Shown: positions 23,704 to 33,585 of the stretch, in pieces
Position numbering within the stretch: the stretch's first letter is position 1
Layout: each line of letters starts with the position of its first letter
NCBI RefSeq assembly: GCF_015277675.1
Contig: NZ_JADHEC010000018.1
Coordinates: 1 to 64,000, forward strand
Source: Flavobacterium soyangense
GTDB taxonomy: Bacteria; Bacteroidota; Bacteroidia; Flavobacteriales; Flavobacteriaceae
Length of the DNA: 64,000 nt
Direction: 5' to 3'
The notes under the pieces: model-generated
Told to the model about the DNA's origin: nothing
The model's database searches: none
What the model saw: the letters and a program-made list of their open reading frames with translations, nothing else
Translations under genes and position numbers: made by a program

Positions 23704-26550
23704 ATGACACTATATTCTCAAGCTTTTTTAGTAAAACAAGCACTACCAGTGCCGGGTTTTGATGTATCAAATTATTTCCCTGTTGTAGGCGACACAGTTT
23801 CATTGACAAATAAATCGATAGATAATGACGTGAATTTATGGTCGATAAAAGACGGAGTGAATGCTAATAGAACCAGCGCAACATTGAATGAAACCGTTAC
23901 AATTTTAGCCCCTGGAGGTAATATTCAATCATTAAAAATCAGTAACACGGTAAAAAGTCTGGTTGAATCTACTGAAACTGTGTACGGACTTTTATCGCCA
24001 ACCGAGCCTTATTATACCATATCGGTTTCGAATAAGGTATGTAGAGTTGGAGATTCTGTTACTATAACCCCGACTAGAATTTATCCACAAGTTATCGCTA
24101 ATGCGCACACTGTTAAGTTAGAGTTGTATGACGCTAATACAGGCGCATTGTATCAGACAATAAACAATGTTGTCGCTCCGGTAAGCGTTAATTTTACTTA
24201 TAGAGGGGCCTTTAACATAGTATTGACGGCGACTGAAACAAGTAACTCAAGAACGACAGTGAATAAGCAGTTTCGAATAATAACTGTTACTCCAGCATTA
24301 GCCCTTAGAACATTAGCTATTGAGTTTACGCTAAAAAGTATTGAAACTCTTGCTATAGAAGATCCGTTAGGAACTACTATAAATACAATTTCAGGAACAA
24401 ATGTTCCAGCAGGTTCTACAGTTGTATTAAAATTTCCTTCAACTCACGACCCTAATCATAGGTATAGGATACAAGGCTTGAATTTAAAAGGCACAATCAC
24501 AAATCCCATTATAATTACAATTGACTCTCCTACGCAAATGCTGATAAAATACTCGTCTTATTGGGGTATAATTTTACAAGGGTGTGAGCATATTGTAATT
24601 GATGGTAAAGGGTATCAGAACATAGATTTAGGAATTCACGTTACAAAGCATGATGATTATGAGCAAGGCAACACAGCAATTCAGATTACAAGTTTAAGTA
24701 ATTATATTGAGTTACATAATCTTGAAGTTAGCAAACCAAGCTTTGCTGGTATTTTTTGCAAAACAGATCCTGACGTGAATAATACAGCTACTTTACGAGG
24801 AAATTTCACTATGCAAGACACTAGGCTTCACAATAGCTATGTTCACGATACCGCAGGCGAGGGTATGTATTGGGGCTATTTTGATAATTCTGAACACACA
24901 AAGAAAAACTCAGCTGGAGTTGATGTGACGTATAGACCGCATAATTTGAACGATACGAAAGTTTATCGAAACCGTTTTGAAAGAACGGGTTGGGACGGCT
25001 TACAATTAAACAATGCTACAGGAACTACTGAGATACACGACAATGTTTTATTAGATTGCGGAAAAGCTAGTGAGCCAGACCAAAACACAGGAATGTCTTT
25101 AGGAATTGAAGGTAAAGTTTTTAACAATTACATCAATAAAGTTGGAGGAGCTGGAATTCAGTTTGGAGCTTTAGGCCCAGTAGACATTTATAATAATGTC
25201 ATTGTAAACATTCCGGAAGGTTCAGCAGCTTTGTACTTGCTGAATAGTAAAGACGTGCCTGAACAAAATGTTGGTATAAATTCTAATGGAAATTTTTACA
25301 ATAACATACCTATTAATGTATATAATAATAATCTAATTACAACTGGGAATAAAGCAACAGTTGGAGCTTACAATGTTTGTCAGCATCAAGGATTTGTTTT
25401 TAGAAACAATGTAGTATCCTGCGCTAATGTTTCAAGTAAATTTGCAGGGCAAGAGGCTACAACTTTAGCTGTGTGGGAATCTAACGCATTGAATAACGTA
25501 GTCTTGAATTTGTTAGATACAACCGCACAGAAGTTTGGCTCAATATCTAAAGGAAATTTTAACATTTATTCAGATTCCGCTATTGCATCTGGAGGTTCTG
25601 TTTTAGGTGAAACTTATGATTTTAGAGGATTTAAAAATTGGACAGACAACGATAAGTTTATAGGGGCTTATGCTGGAATAGTTAGAGTTTCTAGTTTTTT
25701 CTTGCAGCTATCATCTATAGCTATTAATTCAGGTGCTTTGCTTACAGATGCAACAGCCGTGAATGTAGTTATGACTTTTTTAGGAAACCCTACTCATTAT
25801 ATGATCTCTGAGAGTTCTACGTTTGTTGGAGCTTCCTGGGTAGCTTACACAAGCAGTACAGTACCATTCACGTTGTCGTCTACTCAAGGGTTGAAAACAG
25901 TTTATGTTAAAATTGAAAATAATAATGTAACAACAGATGGAGTAAGCGATACAATTACTTATCAGGCCGGAAGACAATTTTTAATAGACTTTGCTTCCAT
26001 TGCGGTTTATTCAAAAGCAACTACTTACTTAGGTGCTGCAGCAACTTGGAATACTTTCAACTCACCCGTGAATTTAATATCAGCAAGCTCAATTCCTGTT
26101 GGTCAATCACTTTCAAATTTGAAGGACACGAAAAATGTAGCGTCAACTTACGGATTAATTATTACTGACGCATTTGACGGGGTCGATAGTAACATTACCT
26201 TACCTGGTACGCAATTTCCGTATGAATATAACGCTGTTAGGTTCAACTGGCTTGTCTCTGAAACTCTTGGTAATAAAGGCAGTTTTAACATTACAGGGCT
26301 TGACGATACTAAAAACTACGACATTATACTTTATGCACATCGTAATATACTTACTTCAACTTATAATTTTGTAGTAAAAGGTGTAGCGCAAGCATTTTCA
26401 TCTAGGCATACCGATGGTACTGGCGTAGTTGATAATCAAGCTATTTACAACAATGTCAAGTCAGTAGGTGGAATAATAGGTATTGATGTAATTACTACAG
26501 CTGCTACCAGAGGCTTCCTTGGAATTTTAGATATAAGAGAGAAGGTGTGA
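23704..26550 (+). CDS. Giant tailspike-like beta-helix protein
   Basis: 948 aa, the largest prophage gene seen here. Residues ~15-200 are PKD/Ig-like (SNYFPVVGDTVSLTNKS, ISVSNKVCRVGDSVTI). Residues ~270-560 look like a pectate-lyase-type beta-helix: GCEHIVIDGKGYQNID, SNYIELHNLEVSKPSFAGI, NNATGTTEIHDNVLLDCGKA, GPVDIYNNVIVNI. From ~670 there is a second Ig-like part and a C-terminal domain with TRGFLGILDIREKV. Putative depolymerase or receptor-binding spike. It is the last gene before the prophage end and is followed by a terminator. Confidence 0.65.
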   Translation: MTLYSQAFLVKQALPVPGFDVSNYFPVVGDTVSLTNKSIDNDVNLWSIKDGVNANRTSATLNETVTILAPGGNIQSLKISNTVKSLVESTETVYGLLSPTEPYYTISVSNKVCRVGDSVTITPTRIYPQVIANAHTVKLELYDANTGALYQTINNVVAPVSVNFTYRGAFNIVLTATETSNSRTTVNKQFRIITVTPALALRTLAIEFTLKSIETLAIEDPLGTTINTISGTNVPAGSTVVLKFPSTHDPNHRYRIQGLNLKGTITNPIIITIDSPTQMLIKYSSYWGIILQGCEHIVIDGKGYQNIDLGIHVTKHDDYEQGNTAIQITSLSNYIELHNLEVSKPSFAGIFCKTDPDVNNTATLRGNFTMQDTRLHNSYVHDTAGEGMYWGYFDNSEHTKKNSAGVDVTYRPHNLNDTKVYRNRFERTGWDGLQLNNATGTTEIHDNVLLDCGKASEPDQNTGMSLGIEGKVFNNYINKVGGAGIQFGALGPVDIYNNVIVNIPEGSAALYLLNSKDVPEQNVGINSNGNFYNNIPINVYNNNLITTGNKATVGAYNVCQHQGFVFRNNVVSCANVSSKFAGQEATTLAVWESNALNNVVLNLLDTTAQKFGSISKGNFNIYSDSAIASGGSVLGETYDFRGFKNWTDNDKFIGAYAGIVRVSSFFLQLSSIAINSGALLTDATAVNVVMTFLGNPTHYMISESSTFVGASWVAYTSSTVPFTLSSTQGLKTVYVKIENNNVTTDGVSDTITYQAGRQFLIDFASIAVYSKATTYLGAAATWNTFNSPVNLISASSIPVGQSLSNLKDTKNVASTYGLIITDAFDGVDSNITLPGTQFPYEYNAVRFNWLVSETLGNKGSFNITGLDDTKNYDIILYAHRNILTSTYNFVVKGVAQAFSSRHTDGTGVVDNQAIYNNVKSVGGIIGIDVITTAATRGFLGILDIREKV

Positions 26551-26580
26551 ATAATTTAAACGTGGTTTAAAGTGTGATTA

Positions 26581-26609
26581 AAAAGGCTTCGCGATATGTG
26601 AAGCCTTTT
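26581..26609 (+). terminator. Rho-independent terminator ending the tail operon
   Basis: Stem AAAAGGCTTC (26581-26590) / GAAGCCTTTT (26600-26609) with a 9-nt loop, followed by GTTATATTT. It ends the prophage late operon and faces host DNA. Confidence 0.75.
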
Positions 26610-26623
26610 GTTATATTTGTCAA

Positions 26624-26665
26624 AAAAATGGAAATTTTGATTTACAAAAATGGAAATTTTGATTT
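26624..26665. repeat. Two direct repeats with 22-bp period near the prophage right end
   Basis: The 20-bp core AAAAATGGAAATTTTGATTT occurs at 26624-26643 and again at 26646-26665, a period of 22 bp. Mu-type right ends carry adjacent 22-bp transposase-binding sites (R1, R2), and this pair lies just after the last phage gene and before the first host gene, so it may mark the right terminus. The true last base of the prophage cannot be fixed from the window; a CA dinucleotide lies a little further right at about 26683-26690. Confidence 0.45.
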
Positions 26666-26776
26666 TTCGATTATAAAATATACAACAGAAATAAATTTCT
26701 ATAAATAATTTAAGAAAAAAATATGATTTAAGGTTTATTTTAGGAATGCTATAAGATGTAAAAAATTTCATTTTGT

Positions 26777-26806
26777 TTGTTTTTTGTGGTATTTGTATTA
26801 TATTTG
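26777..26806 (+). promoter_or_regulatory. Bacteroidota consensus promoter for the first DUF5916 gene
   Basis: TTG at 26777-26779, a 19-nt spacer, then TATATTTG at 26799-26806, an exact -33/-7 match. The gene starts 18 bp further on. Confidence 0.6.
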
Positions 26807-26824
26807 TTAAATTAAAAGCACCAT

Positions 26825-29212
26825 ATGCCGAAACTTTCAATTATTTTAATACTCATTTTGTTTTCTTTAAGCAAAAACATTTACAGCCAAAAAAAGATAC
26901 TTCAGGCAAAATCTACTTTAGAAAACATTGTTATAGACGGAAAAATTAATGAAGAAGCCTGGAAAACCGCTCCAATTGCTACTGATTTCATTATGTATGA
27001 GCCTGATAATGGAAAACCTATCAGTAAAAACAAGAAAACAGAAGTAAAAATTCTTTACGACAATACGGCCATCTATGTCTCTGCTTTATTATATGATGAT
27101 GAGCCCAATAAAATTTCACAAGAATTAACTAATCGTGATGTTTTTGGAGTTTCTGACCATTTTTCGGTTTCTATCAATGGATACAATGACGGGCAACAAG
27201 ATTTTAGATTTTATGTAAGTGCCGCTGGGGTACAGATGGATTGTTTGGCAACGGAAGACCTTGAAGATTATAAATGGGATGCCATTTGGGATAGTAAAGT
27301 CTCATTAACCGATTTTGGTTGGGTTGTGGAAATGAAAATTCCTTATGCAGCACTTCGATTTTCTAAAGCCCCGAAACAAACTTTGGGTTTAAATTTTATG
27401 CGCGAAATAAAGCGTGATGCCCAAAAATATACCTGGAATTTTGTTGACACAAAAATAGGTTCCATAATAACGCAAGAAGGAGTTTTAGAAGGAATTGAAA
27501 ATATAAAAACGCCTACCAGGCTTTTCTTAATCCCTTATACATCAGCATATTATCAACAAAATGATTATGGATCTGATAGAACCCTAAAAGCGGGTTTAGA
27601 CATTAAATATGGAATAAGTGATGCATTTACACTTGATGCGATATTAGTTCCTGATTTTGGACAAACAAAATTTGATAATGCGATTCTTAATCTCGAACCC
27701 TTCGAACAGCAATTAAACGAAAACAGACCTTTTTTTACGGAAGCGACTGATTTGTTCTCAAAAGGAGGCTTATTTTATTCCAGAAGAATTGGTGGCACAC
27801 CAACTACTGAACCTACAACTGTGGTCAATGAAAAAGTTACTGAATATCCAAGCTCTGTTAATTTAATAAATGCAGTAAAAGTTTCCGGTCGAACCGAAAA
27901 AGGACTCGGAATTGGGTTTTTAAATGCCGTTACCGAGAAAACTTTTGCCACAATTTCAAATACAATTACAGGAACAACCCGAAAAGAAGTCATAGAGCCA
28001 TTAACTAATTATAATGTTTTGGTATTTGACCAGCGTTTCAATCAAAACTCATCAGTTTCTTTTGTTAACACAAATACCACTAGAAATGGAAATTTTCGTG
28101 ATGCCAATGTTTCCGCTATATTATTCGATTTGAATACAAAAGCAAACACTTATAATTTATATGGGGATTTTAAATACAGTTCCATTACTGGTTTAGAAAA
28201 TTATGATGGATACAAAACAGCGTTAAACTTTGCTAAAACGAGCGGAAAATACAGATATTTGTTTTCTGGGAAATATATTTCCAAAAATTACGATATAAAT
28301 GATTTAGGAATTATTTTTGTAACTAACTATCACGCAGCTTATGCTGAAATGAGTTATAGAATTATAAATCCAACAAAAACTTTTAATTCTTTTAAAGCTT
28401 CTCAAAATATAAATACTGATATACAAAATACCACTGGAAAATTCCAAGAAGCTTGGTATCAAATTAATGCTTCTGCAACTACATTAAAAAACCATTATCT
28501 TGAATTTCGTTTTACACTTAATCCATTAGAACGATTTGATTTTTATGAACCCCGAGAATATGGAAGATATGTTTTTAAACCCAAAAGTGTCGTCGGTTAT
28601 ATCCAGTTTTATTCGAACGAAAACAAGCCTTTCCATTATGAAGTAGAGGCTGCAGCTGAAAAATTTGACGAAGAAGGAAGAAATGCTTATATTTTAAATG
28701 GTGGAATAAAATACAGATTCAGTGATAAATTTTCATTATCCTATAATTTGCTTTACACTCGCAAGGTAAATGACAGAGGATGGGTTGGTTTTGATAATAC
28801 CGACATTATTTTTGCCGAACGCAATCGAGAAATAGCAGAACATTATTTTACCGGTAAATATTCCATAACCAATAAGATGACCTTTAATCTTATAGCCCGT
28901 TATTATTGGTCCTATGCTGAAAATCATGAATTTTTCACCCTGCAAGATAACGGTCATTTAACTCCTAATTCAAGTTATTCGGAAAATAAAAATAGAAATT
29001 TCAACTCTTGGAATTTAGATTTTTCTTATTCTTGGTGGTTTGCCCCAGGAAGTGAAATCTCTGTTTTATATAGAAATTATGCATTAGTAAGTTCAAATAT
29101 TGTCGAAAAAAATGTACATACAAACATCTCTAATGTTTTTGACAGCAATTTGACAAATATTTTATCGGTTAGTATTCGCTATTATATTGACTATAATTCC
29201 TTAAAAAAATAA
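26825..29212 (+). CDS. DUF5916 protein with CBM9-like domain (first copy)
   Basis: 795 aa. Signal peptide (~1-21, ending NIYSQ), a CBM9-like carbohydrate-binding domain (~35-220: IVIDGKINEEAWKTAPIATDF, INGYNDGQQDFRFYVSAAG, WVVEMKIPYAALRF) and a C-terminal region of alternating strands consistent with an outer-membrane beta-barrel (DUF5916), ending SISIRYYIDYNSLKK-like. Such proteins are frequent in Bacteroidota next to peptidases and glycan genes; the substrate is unknown. A second copy lies 133 bp downstream. Confidence 0.8.
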   Translation: MPKLSIILILILFSLSKNIYSQKKILQAKSTLENIVIDGKINEEAWKTAPIATDFIMYEPDNGKPISKNKKTEVKILYDNTAIYVSALLYDDEPNKISQELTNRDVFGVSDHFSVSINGYNDGQQDFRFYVSAAGVQMDCLATEDLEDYKWDAIWDSKVSLTDFGWVVEMKIPYAALRFSKAPKQTLGLNFMREIKRDAQKYTWNFVDTKIGSIITQEGVLEGIENIKTPTRLFLIPYTSAYYQQNDYGSDRTLKAGLDIKYGISDAFTLDAILVPDFGQTKFDNAILNLEPFEQQLNENRPFFTEATDLFSKGGLFYSRRIGGTPTTEPTTVVNEKVTEYPSSVNLINAVKVSGRTEKGLGIGFLNAVTEKTFATISNTITGTTRKEVIEPLTNYNVLVFDQRFNQNSSVSFVNTNTTRNGNFRDANVSAILFDLNTKANTYNLYGDFKYSSITGLENYDGYKTALNFAKTSGKYRYLFSGKYISKNYDINDLGIIFVTNYHAAYAEMSYRIINPTKTFNSFKASQNINTDIQNTTGKFQEAWYQINASATTLKNHYLEFRFTLNPLERFDFYEPREYGRYVFKPKSVVGYIQFYSNENKPFHYEVEAAAEKFDEEGRNAYILNGGIKYRFSDKFSLSYNLLYTRKVNDRGWVGFDNTDIIFAERNREIAEHYFTGKYSITNKMTFNLIARYYWSYAENHEFFTLQDNGHLTPNSSYSENKNRNFNSWNLDFSYSWWFAPGSEISVLYRNYALVSSNIVEKNVHTNISNVFDSNLTNILSVSIRYYIDYNSLKK

Positions 29213-29345
29213 GTTTTAACTTTTCTATAATTAAACTGTAACATTATACCAATTATATAGTCTATTCATCTGAAAAACTTTTTAAATCTTGTTTTCACTA
29301 AAGAAAATAGATTTTTAAAACTTTGAATATACGAATTATTTTTTA

Positions 29346-31766
29346 ATGAAAAAGTGTTACTACTTCTATTTTCTTTTATTTTTTGTTTTTGGGTTCGGCC
29401 AGAAGAAATCATTACAAACAAAATTCACATCCGAAATGATTACTTTAGACGGTAAACTTGAGGAAGACATTTGGCAATCAGTTCCTATTGCAACAGATTT
29501 TATAATGTTTCAACCCGATAATGGCAAAGCTGTTGCCAAAAACAAAAGAACTGAGGTTCGTGTACTATATGACAACGAAGCCATTTATATAGGTGCCTTA
29601 CTCTACGACAATGAACCGAACAAAATCTTAAAAGAAATCAACAAAAGAGACAATTTTGGTGCAGCCGATTTTTTTGGTGTTTTTATCAATGGGTATAATG
29701 ATGGTCAACAAAATTTTCAATTTTTTGTCAATGCTGCAGACGGTCAAGCAGATTGTTTAGAAACAGATACCAATGGCGAAGATTATTCGTGGGATGCTGT
29801 TTGGGACAGTAAAGCTGTCATAACAGATTTTGGCTGGGCAGTAGAAATGCGAATTCCTTATGCAGCTCTGCGCTTCTCGAGTGAAAAAGCTCAAACTTGG
29901 GGAGTTAATTTTTTTAGAGAAATACGCAGAGATAGAGAAAAATATTCCTGGAATTTTATTGATTCGAAAATTGGAACATTTACCCAGCAAAATGGAACTT
30001 TAGAAGGTATTGAGAACATCAAAACCCCAGCTAGACTTTTCCTTTTACCTTATGCTTCGTTTTATACATATGCCAATGCAGATCAAAAAACCAATAGTGA
30101 ATTAAAACGTGGTCTGGACATCAAATACGGAATAAATGATGCTTTTACACTAGATGCAATGCTGATTCCTGATTTTGGACAAACCAAATACGATGATCGA
30201 ATTTTAAATTTAAGTCCCTTTGAACAACAATTCAATGAAAATAGAGCTTTTTTTACAGAAGGAACCGATTTGTTCAGCAAAGGAAATCTTTTTTATTCCA
30301 GAAGAATTGGCGGACCACCATCCTATTCTCCGGAACTGAAGTCAAATGAAGAAATAATCGAAAACCCTAACAGCGTAGAATTATACAATGCAACCAAAAT
30401 TTCGGGTAGAACAAAAGGAGGTTTAGGTATTGGATATCTTAATGCCGTAACGAAAAAAACGTATGCCACTATTAAAAATACCGATACTCAAGAAACAACT
30501 GCAGTTTTAGTTGAACCATTAACCAATTATAACATCATTGTTTTTGACCAACGTTTTCACAAAAACTCATCAGTTTCATTTATAAATACTAATGTCACAC
30601 GAAATGGTTCCTTTAGAGACGGAAATGTATCAGCCTTAGTTTGGGATTTAAATACTACAAAAAACACTTACAATTTAGCAGGAAATTTTGAATACAGTTA
30701 TGTAAATGATATTAAAAACAAAAAAGGCGGAATAAATACAACCTTGGACTTTTCTGAAACAACTGGAAAATACCGTTATAGTGTAGGCGCCAATATGGTC
30801 ACAAAGGATTTTGACAGCAACGATTTAGGGATAAATTTTGAAACTAATTATTATAATTTTTACGGTAATTCTAGCTATCGCATTCTCAATCCAACAAAAT
30901 TTTTTAACTCTTTTAATACCAACATCAATGCCTTTACTCAGTTTCAAAAAGAAACAGGCAAAGTGCAGGGTAACCAGATTAATTTAAATGTAAATTCAAC
31001 TACAAAAAAGAATCACTACGTTGGTTTTGGACTACAATATCGTTCCTTGGAGAATTATAATTATTACGAACCTAGAGCAAATGGTCGTTATAGCATTGAT
31101 CCTAAGAGATTTGGAGGCTGGCTCACTATTTCATCTAATTACAATAATAAATTTGCTTTCGACATCAATCCCTATTTTGCCATTTTAAATGAATCTGGAA
31201 GAAAATCAATTGGAATAGATTTCAGTCCAAGGTATCGCTTCGACGATCATTTTGCATTGAATTATGCTTTTAATTTTTTTAAACAAAACAATAATAAAGG
31301 CTTTACTGATAGTATAAATGAGGACAACAATAGTGTAACACCAAACATTATTATTTATGCCAATAGAAATGTAGTCACATACATCAATACACTAAATGGA
31401 AAATATTCCTTGAATAGTAAAATGAATTTTGACATTTCTGCACGTTATTATTGGTCATATACCGAAAACAAAAACTTTCTTAAACTAGGAGATAATGGAA
31501 GGCTTATTCCTTATAATGATTATACCGAAAACCAAAACCAAAACCTGATTACTTGGAATTTAGATGTGTCATACAATTGGTGGTTTGCACCCGGAAGTCA
31601 ATTGACCCTATTGTATCGGAGCAATGCCGCTAAATATGACAATTTAATCAACAAGGATTTTGCAAATAATTACATCAGCCTACTTAATAACAAAGATTTG
31701 AATCACGTAATATCCATCAGTATAAAATATTTCATAGACTACAATCAAGTCAAAAATGTATTTTAA
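29346..31766 (+). CDS. DUF5916 protein with CBM9-like domain (second copy)
   Basis: 806 aa, collinear with the preceding gene and roughly 60-65% identical by eye in the CBM9-like part (IATDFIMFQPDNGKAVAKNK against IATDFIMYEPDNGKPISKNK). Signal peptide ~1-18, the same domain order and a C-terminal strand ending in aromatic residues. It is a tandem duplication. No distinct promoter was seen in the 133-bp gap, so co-transcription is likely. Function is probably in the outer membrane, with substrate unknown. Confidence 0.8.
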   Translation: MKKCYYFYFLLFFVFGFGQKKSLQTKFTSEMITLDGKLEEDIWQSVPIATDFIMFQPDNGKAVAKNKRTEVRVLYDNEAIYIGALLYDNEPNKILKEINKRDNFGAADFFGVFINGYNDGQQNFQFFVNAADGQADCLETDTNGEDYSWDAVWDSKAVITDFGWAVEMRIPYAALRFSSEKAQTWGVNFFREIRRDREKYSWNFIDSKIGTFTQQNGTLEGIENIKTPARLFLLPYASFYTYANADQKTNSELKRGLDIKYGINDAFTLDAMLIPDFGQTKYDDRILNLSPFEQQFNENRAFFTEGTDLFSKGNLFYSRRIGGPPSYSPELKSNEEIIENPNSVELYNATKISGRTKGGLGIGYLNAVTKKTYATIKNTDTQETTAVLVEPLTNYNIIVFDQRFHKNSSVSFINTNVTRNGSFRDGNVSALVWDLNTTKNTYNLAGNFEYSYVNDIKNKKGGINTTLDFSETTGKYRYSVGANMVTKDFDSNDLGINFETNYYNFYGNSSYRILNPTKFFNSFNTNINAFTQFQKETGKVQGNQINLNVNSTTKKNHYVGFGLQYRSLENYNYYEPRANGRYSIDPKRFGGWLTISSNYNNKFAFDINPYFAILNESGRKSIGIDFSPRYRFDDHFALNYAFNFFKQNNNKGFTDSINEDNNSVTPNIIIYANRNVVTYINTLNGKYSLNSKMNFDISARYYWSYTENKNFLKLGDNGRLIPYNDYTENQNQNLITWNLDVSYNWWFAPGSQLTLLYRSNAAKYDNLINKDFANNYISLLNNKDLNHVISISIKYFIDYNQVKNVF

Positions 31767-32009
31767 AAAAGTAGAAAATCCAAAATAAGCTTCTAATCAT
31801 TTAAATCTCTTATACTTTACAAAATATTCCTCAAAAACCATGGTTTTATAAATGGTTTTAGGGGATTTTTTATTGCATTTATTGTACAAAAAAACACATT
31901 TTACAACACATTTTAAGGTATTTGTTGTACTTCTCTTTTTTATATATAATAGTAGTTTTGACGTACTTATATCTTTTTGGAAAACTTTATCTTTGCAAAA
32001 AAAATCACA

Positions 32010-33527
32010 ATGAACAAAAAAGTAATCCTTATGATCCTAGACGGTTGGGGAAATTCACCCGACCCTAAAGTCTCCGCAATTGACAATGCCAATATTCCTT
32101 TTATCAAAAGTTTATATACAAAATATCCCGTTGCTCAACTACGAACCGATGGTCTAAATGTGGGCTTACCTGAAGGCCAAATGGGAAATTCAGAAGTAGG
32201 ACATATGAATCTTGGTGCCGGAAGAATTATTTACCAAGATTTGGCCAAAATAAATCTTGCCGTAGAAAACAAAACATTAAATACGGAACCCGTTCTAGTT
32301 GAAGCGTTCCAATATGCCAGAGATAAAAACGTAAATATTCATTTCTTAGGATTGGTTTCCGATGGCGGTGTGCATTCTCACACTTCGCATTTGCGCGGTT
32401 TGATAGACGCAACCCAGGATTTTGGATTGCAAAAAGTCTTCGTACATGCTTTCACGGACGGACGTGATGTGGATCCAAAATCAGGAGCTACTTACATCCA
32501 AAACTTAGAAAATTATATCGCAAAAACTTCGGTTAAAATTGCTTCAGTTGTTGGCAGATATTATGCAATGGATCGTGATAAACGCTGGGAAAGAGTGAAA
32601 ATAGCTTATGATTTATTGGTAAACGGAACAGGAACACATTCTAAAAATGCAGCGAAAAGCATTGAAGAAAGTTACGAAAATAACGTGACCGACGAATTTA
32701 TAAACCCAATTATAATGGTTGATGAAAACGACAAACCATTGGCTACAATTAAAGAAAATGATGTCGTTATTTTCTTTAATTTCAGAACGGATAGAGGTCG
32801 CGAACTTACAGAAGTCTTATCACAACAAGATTTCCACGAGCAAAACATGCACAAATTGAATTTGTATTATGTTACGCTTACCAATTATGACGAAACTTAT
32901 AAGAACGTTAAAGTTGTTTACAACAAAGACAACGTTACGGAAACCCTTGGCGAAGTTTTAGAAAAACACAACAAAAAACAAATTAGAATTGCCGAAACAG
33001 AGAAATATCCTCACGTGACATTCTTCTTTTCGGGTGGAAGAGAAACACCTTTTATTGGCGAAAGCCGCATCCTGAAAAACTCTCCAAAAGTAGCCACCTA
33101 CGATTTAAAACCGGAGATGAGTGCATATGAACTGGCGGACGCATTGGTTCCTGAACTTGAAAAAGGTGAGGTTGATTTTGTATGTCTAAATTTTGCAAAT
33201 GGTGATATGGTAGGACATACCGGCGTTATGAGTGCAGCAATAAAAGCTTGTGAAGCCGTTGATAAATGTGTCGAAAAAGTGATTACTGCGGCTTTGTCCA
33301 ATGATTATACAACATTAATTATTGCCGATCACGGAAACTGCGAAACGATGATTAATCCTGATGGAAGTCCAAACACAGCGCATACCACAAATCCAGTTCC
33401 AATCATTTTAGTTGATGGAGAATTAAAAGAAATTCATGATGGCGTTTTGGGAGATTTAGCTCCAACCATTTTAGAGTTAATGGGAATTGAAAAACCCAAA
33501 GTTATGACCAGACATTCACTTTTGTAA
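32010..33527 (+). CDS. gpmI: 2,3-bisphosphoglycerate-independent phosphoglycerate mutase
   Basis: 505 aa from ATG 32010; a longer frame from 31977 is less likely because TATCTTTG (31988-31995), a -7 promoter box, lies inside it. It interconverts 3- and 2-phosphoglycerate in glycolysis. Alkaline-phosphatase fold: metal ligand Asp11 in LMILDGWG and catalytic Ser61 in GQMGNSEVGHMNLGAGR, then TDGRDVDP and the late metal site IADHGNCE with the closing HTTNPVPIILV. Length is normal. It ends at a terminator shared with the convergent CoA-transferase gene. Confidence 0.95.
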   Translation: MNKKVILMILDGWGNSPDPKVSAIDNANIPFIKSLYTKYPVAQLRTDGLNVGLPEGQMGNSEVGHMNLGAGRIIYQDLAKINLAVENKTLNTEPVLVEAFQYARDKNVNIHFLGLVSDGGVHSHTSHLRGLIDATQDFGLQKVFVHAFTDGRDVDPKSGATYIQNLENYIAKTSVKIASVVGRYYAMDRDKRWERVKIAYDLLVNGTGTHSKNAAKSIEESYENNVTDEFINPIIMVDENDKPLATIKENDVVIFFNFRTDRGRELTEVLSQQDFHEQNMHKLNLYYVTLTNYDETYKNVKVVYNKDNVTETLGEVLEKHNKKQIRIAETEKYPHVTFFFSGGRETPFIGESRILKNSPKVATYDLKPEMSAYELADALVPELEKGEVDFVCLNFANGDMVGHTGVMSAAIKACEAVDKCVEKVITAALSNDYTTLIIADHGNCETMINPDGSPNTAHTTNPVPIILVDGELKEIHDGVLGDLAPTILELMGIEKPKVMTRHSLL

Positions 33528-33550
33528 TAGTTAAAACTGAGTTTATATAA

Positions 33551-33585
33551 AGAGAGTCCTGCAAATTTGCTGGACTCTCTTTTTA
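33551..33585. terminator. Bidirectional terminator between gpmI and the CoA-transferase gene
   Basis: Stem AGAGAGTCC (33551-33559) / GGACTCTCT (33572-33580) followed by a T run. The loop contains GCAAATTTGC, itself palindromic. It ends both convergent genes and overlaps the stop of the minus-strand gene. Confidence 0.8.
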
